A stretch of 17,179 nt of DNA from an uncultured bacterium (GTDB lineage: Bacteria; Bacillota; Clostridia; Lachnospirales; Anaerotignaceae). This document shows positions 13,000-17,179 of this stretch, piece by piece. The stretch spans positions 1-17,179 of the forward strand of contig CAJMNV010000027.1 in assembly GCA_905214825.1 (NCBI GenBank), in the 5' to 3' direction. Both the position numbers and the translations under genes were made by a program. The notes under the pieces are model-generated. The model saw only the letters and a program-made list of their open reading frames with translations, made no database searches and was not told where the DNA came from. How positions within the stretch are numbered: the stretch's first letter is position 1; every line of letters begins with the position of its first letter.

Positions 13000-15081
13000 G
13001 TGGCAAACAGAGCGTTTCCGCTTGCCAGAACCAGAAATATTGGTATTATGGCACATATTGACGCCGGTAAGACAACTCTTACAGAGCGTATTTTGTTCTA
13101 CACAGGCCGTAGTTACAAAATCGGTGATACACACGAAGGTACTGCAACCATGGACTGGATGGAACAGGAACAAGAAAGAGGTATCACCATTACTTCCGCA
13201 GCAACAACTTGTCAGTGGAATGACAACAGAGTAAACATCATCGACACACCTGGGCACGTTGACTTTACAGTAGAAGTTGAACGTTCCTTGCGTGTATTGG
13301 ACGGTGCTGTTTGTGTATTCTGTGCAAAAGGTGGTGTAGAACCTCAGTCTGAAACAGTATGGCGTCAGGCGGATAACTACAATGTACCTAGAATGGCATT
13401 TGTAAACAAAATGGATATTATGGGTGCAAACTTCTACAATGTATTGCAAATGATGGTAGACAGACTGGGTTGTTCTCCTGTTGCAGTAACATTGCCTATT
13501 GGTATAGAAAACGATTTCGTTGGTATCATTGACTTGATGAAAATGAAAGCGTATATCTACGAAGACGATTTGGGTAAAGAAGTAGATGAAGAAGATATTC
13601 CTGCTGATTATATGGACAAAGCAGAAGAATATAGAGCAAAAATGGTTGAAGCTATCTGCGAAACAGATGAAGAACTGATGGAAAAATTCTTTGCAGAAGA
13701 AGAAATTTCCGAAGAAGAATTGAAAGCAGCATTGCGTAAAGCATGTATCAACTGTGAATTGGTTCCTGTTTTCTGTGGCTCTGCATACAGAAATAAAGGT
13801 GTGCAGAAATTGTTGGACGGCGTTATCGAATATATGCCTGCTCCTATTGACATTCCTGCAATTAAAGGTATTGACCCTGATACAGACGAAGAAGTAGAAA
13901 GACATTCTTCCGACGAAGAACCTTTCTCTGCATTGGCATTCAAAATTATGAATGACCCATTTGTTGGTAAATTGGCTTTCTTCCGTGTTTACTCCGGTAC
14001 ATTGGATGCAGGCACATATGTTTATAACTCCACAAAAGGTAAAAAAGAACGTGTGGGTCGTATTTTGCAGATGCACGCAAACCACAGAGAAGAAATTGAC
14101 AAAGTGTATGCAGGTGATATTGCTGCTGCAGTTGGTTTCAAATTGACAACAACAGGTGATACCATTTGTGATGAAAATCATGAAGTTATTTTGGAATCTA
14201 TGGTCTTCCCTGAACCCGTTATCTCTGTTGCGATTGAACCAAAAACAAAAGCAGGTAGAGATAAAATGGGTATTGCTTTGGCAAAATTGGCAGAAGAAGA
14301 TCCCACATTCAAAACTTATACAGATGCTGAAACTGGTGATACCATCATTTCCGGTATGGGTGAATTGCACTTGGAAATCATTGTCGACCGTCTGTTGAGA
14401 GAATTTAAAGTGGAAGCAAACGTGGGTGCACCTCAGGTTGCATATAAAGAAACATTCCGTAAAGCAGTTGATGTAGAAGGTAAATTTGTACGTCAGTCTG
14501 GTGGTAAAGGGCAGTATGGTCATTGTAAAGTGAAATTCTTCCCTATTTCCACAGATGCGGAAAATAGCTATGAATTTGTAAACAGCACAGTGGGTGGTTC
14601 CATTCCAAAAGAATATATCCCTGCGATTGATAAAGGTATCCAACAAGCAATGCAGAGTGGTATTTTGGGTGGTTATCCTGTATTGGGCGTGAGAGCAGAA
14701 GTTTACGATGGTTCTTACCATGAAGTTGACTCCTCTGAAACAGCGTTCCAAGTAGCTGGTTCTATGGCGTTCAAAGAAGCGATGAGAAAAGGGGATGCGG
14801 TACTTTTGGAACCCATCATGAAAGTAACTGTAACTGTACCCGAAGAATATATGGGTGATGTTATTGGTGACATTAACTCTCGTCGTGGTCGTATCGAAGG
14901 TATGGAAGCAAGAAATGGTGTACAAGTTATCCACTCTTTTGTGCCTCTGGCTGAAATGTTTGGTTATTCCACAGACTTGCGTTCCAAATCTCAGGGCCGT
15001 GGTAACTACGTAATGGAAGTTGACCATTATGAACCTTGCCCTAAATCTGTACAAGATAAAGTGCTGGAAGGTAGAAAATAA
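13000..15081 (+). CDS. fusA: Elongation factor G
   Basis: EF-G is the GTPase that moves tRNAs and mRNA through the ribosome after peptide-bond formation and helps recycle ribosomes. The 693-residue protein is full length. The G domain shows AHIDAGKTT (G1, 18-26), the switch I block RGITITSAATT (60-70), DTPGH (G3, 82-86) and NKMD (G4, 136-139). Domain II follows, then domains III-V with GMGELHLEI, the domain IV segment SGGKGQYGH, and the C-terminal FGYSTDLRSKSQGRG. The start is GTG 13000, 8 bases after AAGGAGG (12985-12991), with the family-typical ANRAFPLARTRNIGIMAHID. It is third in the str operon; tuf after it has its own promoter. It is a classical EF-G rather than the ribosomal protection protein TetM type, judged by length, start and position. 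Confidence 0.98.
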   Translation: MANRAFPLARTRNIGIMAHIDAGKTTLTERILFYTGRSYKIGDTHEGTATMDWMEQEQERGITITSAATTCQWNDNRVNIIDTPGHVDFTVEVERSLRVLDGAVCVFCAKGGVEPQSETVWRQADNYNVPRMAFVNKMDIMGANFYNVLQMMVDRLGCSPVAVTLPIGIENDFVGIIDLMKMKAYIYEDDLGKEVDEEDIPADYMDKAEEYRAKMVEAICETDEELMEKFFAEEEISEEELKAALRKACINCELVPVFCGSAYRNKGVQKLLDGVIEYMPAPIDIPAIKGIDPDTDEEVERHSSDEEPFSALAFKIMNDPFVGKLAFFRVYSGTLDAGTYVYNSTKGKKERVGRILQMHANHREEIDKVYAGDIAAAVGFKLTTTGDTICDENHEVILESMVFPEPVISVAIEPKTKAGRDKMGIALAKLAEEDPTFKTYTDAETGDTIISGMGELHLEIIVDRLLREFKVEANVGAPQVAYKETFRKAVDVEGKFVRQSGGKGQYGHCKVKFFPISTDAENSYEFVNSTVGGSIPKEYIPAIDKGIQQAMQSGILGGYPVLGVRAEVYDGSYHEVDSSETAFQVAGSMAFKEAMRKGDAVLLEPIMKVTVTVPEEYMGDVIGDINSRRGRIEGMEARNGVQVIHSFVPLAEMFGYSTDLRSKSQGRGNYVMEVDHYEPCPKSVQDKVLEGRK

Positions 15082-15114
15082 TTGTCAAAAACAGCATATA
15101 ATTGTATTTTAGAC

Positions 15115-15143
15115 TTGAAAAAAGTTTAGAAGTTTTATATAAT
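15115..15143 (+). promoter_or_regulatory. Sigma-A promoter of tuf
   Basis: TTGAAA (15115-15120) and a perfect TATAAT (15138-15143) are 17 bases apart within the 143-base space between fusA and tuf. Transcription should start near 15150. This lets EF-Tu be made in excess of the upstream genes. No terminator precedes it, so read-through from fusA is also expected. Confidence 0.85.
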
Positions 15144-15149
15144 GAATGA

Positions 15150-15186
15150 CGATAGATACGTTTTTTTAAGAAAGCGTATGACATCG
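15150..15186 (+). promoter_or_regulatory. Hairpin at the start of the tuf leader
   Basis: CGAT (15150-15153) pairs with ATCG (15183-15186), and after a small internal loop ATACG (15156-15160) pairs with CGTAT (15175-15179). The apical loop contains seven T in a row. It would form at the very 5' end of the transcript from the tuf promoter, which commonly stabilises mRNA. Confidence 0.5.
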
Positions 15187-15224
15187 TTATTGCCTTAGTC
15201 AAATTTTGAAGGAGGATATTAAAA

Positions 15225-16418
15225 ATGGCAAAACAAAAATTTGAAAGAACCAAACCTCATATGAATATTGGTACTATTGGTCACGTTGACCATGGTAAAA
15301 CAACTTTGACAGCAGCTATCACAAAAACTCTGCATGAAAGATACCAGATTGGTGAAGCAGTTGCTTTCGAAAACATTGACAAAGCTCCAGAAGAAAGAGA
15401 ACGTGGTATCACAATCTCCACAGCTCACGTTGAATATGAAACACCTGTTAGACACTATGCCCATGTTGACTGCCCAGGACACGCTGACTATGTTAAAAAC
15501 ATGATTACAGGTGCTGCTCAGATGGACGGTGCTATCTTGGTTGTTGCTGCTACTGATGGTCCTATGGCTCAGACAAGAGAACATATCTTGTTGTCTCGTC
15601 AGGTAGGCGTTCCTTACATTGTTGTATTTATGAACAAATGTGACATGGTAGAAGACGAAGAATTGCTGGATTTGGTAGAAATGGAAATCAGAGAATTGTT
15701 GAGCGAATATGAATTCCCTGGTGATGATATTCCCGTTATCAGAGGTTCTGCATTCCAGGCATTGCAAGATCCTGCAAGTGCTTGGGGCGACAAAATCTTG
15801 GATTTGTTCAATGAAATCGAAGCTTACATTCCTGAACCTGAACGTGACACAGACAAACCTTTCTTGATGCCTGTAGAAGACGTATTCTCCATTACAGGTC
15901 GTGGTACTGTTGCAACTGGTAGAGTAGAAAGCGGCGTTATCAAAGTACAGGATGAAGTTGAAATCGTTGGTTTGACAGAAGAAATCAGAAAAGTTGTTGT
16001 AACTGGCGTTGAAATGTTCAGAAAATTGTTGGATCAGGCAGAAGCTGGTGACAATATTGGCGTTTTGTTGCGTGGTGTACAGAGAGATGATATCGAAAGA
16101 GGTCAAGTATTGGCAAAACCCGGTTCCATCACACCTCACACAAAATTCAAAGCTCAAGTTTATGTATTGAGCAAAGAAGAAGGTGGTCGTCATACTCCTT
16201 TCTTCAACAACTACAGACCTCAGTTCTATTTCAGAACAACAGACGTTACAGGCGTTATCTCTTTGCCAGAAGGTACAGAAATGTGCATGCCTGGTGACAA
16301 CGTTGAAATGACAATCGAATTGATTACACCAGTTGCTATGAACCAAGGTTTGCGTTTTGCTATCCGTGAAGGTGGTAGAACAGTTGGTGCTGGTTCCGTA
16401 GTAGAAGTGATTGAATAA
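15225..16418 (+). CDS. tuf: Elongation factor Tu
   Basis: EF-Tu carries aminoacyl-tRNA to the ribosomal A site as a GTP complex. The 397-residue protein is full length. GTPase motifs are GHVDHGKT (19-26), RGITIS (60-65), DCPGH (82-86) and NKCD (137-140), with the catalytic histidine at H86. Domains II and III follow with FSITGRGTVATGRVE and the C-terminal GGRTVGAGSVVEVIE. The start ATG 15225 is 9 bases after AAGGAGG (15209-15215). Codon use is strongly biased, as expected for one of the most abundant proteins. It is transcribed from its own promoter and from the operon, and it ends at a clear terminator. Only one tuf copy is in the window. Confidence 0.99.
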   Translation: MAKQKFERTKPHMNIGTIGHVDHGKTTLTAAITKTLHERYQIGEAVAFENIDKAPEERERGITISTAHVEYETPVRHYAHVDCPGHADYVKNMITGAAQMDGAILVVAATDGPMAQTREHILLSRQVGVPYIVVFMNKCDMVEDEELLDLVEMEIRELLSEYEFPGDDIPVIRGSAFQALQDPASAWGDKILDLFNEIEAYIPEPERDTDKPFLMPVEDVFSITGRGTVATGRVESGVIKVQDEVEIVGLTEEIRKVVVTGVEMFRKLLDQAEAGDNIGVLLRGVQRDDIERGQVLAKPGSITPHTKFKAQVYVLSKEEGGRHTPFFNNYRPQFYFRTTDVTGVISLPEGTEMCMPGDNVEMTIELITPVAMNQGLRFAIREGGRTVGAGSVVEVIE

Positions 16419-16440
16419 TTATTTCATACATGATATTGAT

Positions 16441-16472
16441 AAGGAAGTATCCAAAAGGGTACTTCCTTTTTT
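16441..16472 (+). terminator. Rho-independent terminator after tuf
   Basis: AAGGAAGTATCC (16441-16452) pairs with GGGTACTTCCTT (16457-16468), 12 base pairs with one T-G, loop AAAA. The T run is 16467-16472. This ends the str operon. Confidence 0.93.
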
Positions 16473-16685
16473 CATAAATAAAAAAATTTATTTGATTTGT
16501 ATAATATGAAAGAAAAATAATACAAATTTGGATAAAAATTGTCATATTATTATAAATAAGAAAAAATAAAATGGAAATATTTGGTATTTTTTAGAAAAAA
16601 AGAAAATAAAAGCAAGAAATGATGTAAAAAATGGAAGTTTTATAAAAATAAAAAATGATATGGGATATGGGATATATATAAATGT

Positions 16686-16704
16686 GACAAATCTTGTCTG
16701 ACAA
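16686..16704. repeat. Clustered GACAA/TTGTC inverted repeats, possible operator
   Basis: GACAA (16686-16690), TTGTC (16694-16698) and GACAA (16700-16704) give two overlapping palindromes, with 3-base and 1-base centres. The second, TTGTCTGACAA, is an 11-base palindrome. The cluster lies 38 bases before the -35 of the promoter at 16742, a position typical for an activator or a second repressor site. The binding protein is unknown. Confidence 0.45.
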
Positions 16705-16741
16705 TAATAATGTGCAATACTTGGAACAGATAGAAAAGATA

Positions 16742-16770
16742 TTGACACAGAAAAGACAATGGTGTAAAGT
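16742..16770 (+). promoter_or_regulatory. Sigma-A promoter in the region after tuf
   Basis: A perfect TTGACA (16742-16747) is followed after 17 bases by TAAAGT (16765-16770). Transcription should start near 16777. No reading frame follows, only a terminator about 50 bases downstream. Confidence 0.65.
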
Positions 16771-16776
16771 AAAAGA

Positions 16777-16825
16777 GAACAAAATATAGCATACACACAA
16801 ATTGAGTATTGGTGTGTTATTTTTT
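16777..16825 (+). ncRNA. Candidate small RNA of about 50 bases
   Basis: The promoter at 16742 would give a transcript starting near 16777. It would end at a terminator made of ACACAC (16793-16798) paired with GTGTGT (16812-16817), extendable by AAT/ATT after an A-G mismatch, with T-rich 16818-16825. The unpaired 5' part is short and A-rich (16777-16792). It contains no start codon with a ribosome binding site. It may be a short regulatory RNA or a dead-end transcript; no known family is recognised. Confidence 0.4.
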
Positions 16826-17033
16826 CGACATTATATTTCGCATACAAAGTATTTTGAAATAAAAATCTTTTAAAATGATTGTGGATATGGATTTTGGGAG
16901 TGTTTGAAAAGCAAGAGGGGAAATCCAAAACAAGTATTTGAAAGGATTTGACAAAGCAGGCGAGGCAAATTGGCGAAAAATAGATGCGATTTTTGTTTTG
17001 ATGGTTTTATATAAGAAGGACAGAAAAAACTGT

Positions 17034-17063
17034 CAGTATTACCATAAATAAATGCTGTTTTTT
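17034..17063 (+). terminator. Orphan terminator near the window end
   Basis: CAGTATT (17034-17040) pairs with AATGCTG (17051-17057) with one T-G, loop of 10 bases, then six T (17058-17063). Another hairpin, GACAG (17019-17023) and CTGTC (17030-17034) with an A6 loop, abuts it and shares base 17034. No gene lies directly upstream. Confidence 0.6.
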
Positions 17064-17087
17064 ATCTAATATTTTGAAACAAAAATG

Positions 17088-17117
17088 TTGACAAATTTTA
17101 GACAAAAATGGTATAGT
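17088..17117 (+). promoter_or_regulatory. Sigma-A promoter pointing out of the window
   Basis: A perfect TTGACA (17088-17093) and TATAGT (17112-17117) are 18 bases apart. Transcription should start near 17124. A 5-bp mini-hairpin AGCGT/ATGCT (17127-17131 with 17135-17139) followed by ten T (17139-17148) comes immediately after. The gene served lies beyond the window. Confidence 0.7.
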
Positions 17118-17179
17118 TTTCCTAGGAGCGTATGATGCTTTTTTTTTTCTGTGCAAAAACGAAAAAGTAGTATATGTTC

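Larger units (their letters stand above)
16473..17179. other. AT-rich stretch of about 700 bases without a credible gene
   Basis: No open frame here has a ribosome binding site or recognisable product on either strand. The stretch is very rich in A and T and contains regulatory-looking pieces listed separately: an inverted-repeat cluster at 16686-16704, a promoter at 16742, a terminator ending at 16825, a further terminator at 17034-17063 and an outgoing promoter at 17088. Also present are two interlocking 8-bp inverted repeats (16495-16502 with 16520-16527; 16501-16508 with 16543-16550) and a short GATATGG tandem repeat near 16657-16677. It may be a regulatory or small-RNA region, or decayed sequence. 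Confidence 0.6.

Noticed and set aside
12976..15054. Minus-strand open frame of 692 codons opposite fusA
   Set aside because: It is a shadow caused by the strong codon bias of fusA. The product is an implausible Cys/Phe/His-rich sequence. The similar frame opposite tuf (15219-16346) is rejected for the same reason.
13000..15081. fusA as a tetracycline-resistance ribosomal protection protein
   Set aside because: Length, N-terminal sequence and position between rpsG and tuf are those of ordinary EF-G.
16657..16677. GATATGG tandem repeat as a functional element
   Set aside because: Only about three short, imperfect copies; too little to separate from simple AT-rich sequence.
16542..16928. Minus-strand open frame of 128 codons in the region after tuf
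   Set aside because: It starts at TTG with no ribosome binding site. Its Phe/Ile/Tyr/Ser-rich product is what AT-rich DNA gives by chance, and it resembles no known protein.
16948..16970. TTGACA at 16948 as another promoter
   Set aside because: No acceptable -10 lies 16-18 bases downstream (TGGCGA or near).

Overview
The window looks like the chromosome of a low-GC, anaerobic Gram-positive bacterium of the class Clostridia. The strongest pointers are the fused IspH–ribosomal protein S1 gene, a rubrerythrin, ScpA/ScpB, the Gram-positive form of S12 with its extra loop, strong AAGGAGG ribosome binding sites, and sigma-A-type promoters (TTGACA/TATAAT-like, 17-18 base spacers). All 15 genes lie on the + strand. 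No mobile element, CRISPR array, tRNA or rRNA was found.

Layout, left to right. (1) 189-722: rubrerythrin (peroxide defence). (2) 829-2004: a secreted D-Ala-D-Ala carboxypeptidase closed by a clear terminator. (3) 2048-4167: a promoter, an M50-type membrane protein whose HExxH motif reads HEFTR, then scpA and scpB overlapping by 4 bases, then a terminator. (4) 4221-5399: a second D-Ala-D-Ala carboxypeptidase. (5) 5468-6357: promoter, rluB and a terminator. (6) 6391-11534: a tight run of histidine phosphatase, HI0933/BaiN-like flavoprotein, cmk, plsC and ispH-rpsA, with overlaps or gaps of a few bases, ended by two tandem terminators. (7) 11706-16472: the str operon rpsL-rpsG-fusA-tuf with a strong promoter, a structured leader, unusually long and structured spaces between genes, a separate promoter for tuf, and a terminator. 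(8) 16473-17179: about 700 bases of AT-rich DNA without a credible gene, holding a candidate small RNA (promoter plus terminator), another orphan terminator, and a promoter pointing out of the window.

How the genes work together. Most are housekeeping: chromosome condensation (ScpAB), cell-wall trimming (two carboxypeptidases), 23S rRNA modification (RluB), CMP recycling (Cmk), phospholipid synthesis (PlsC), isoprenoid synthesis (IspH) and translation (S1, S12, S7, EF-G, EF-Tu). The scpA-scpB-carboxypeptidase-rluB order matches the Bacillus subtilis neighbourhood except that spmA and spmB are absent, and cmk next to an S1 gene is widely conserved.

Most interesting points: a strong ribosome binding site and ATG exactly at the IspH/S1 junction, which could give free S1-like protein from the fused gene; an M50 membrane protein lacking a zinc-binding histidine; three structured RNA elements in the str operon (rpsL leader, rpsL-rpsG space, and a 20-bp hairpin between rpsG and fusA); and the possible small RNA after tuf. 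No clearly novel multi-gene system is visible. All structures were folded by eye.
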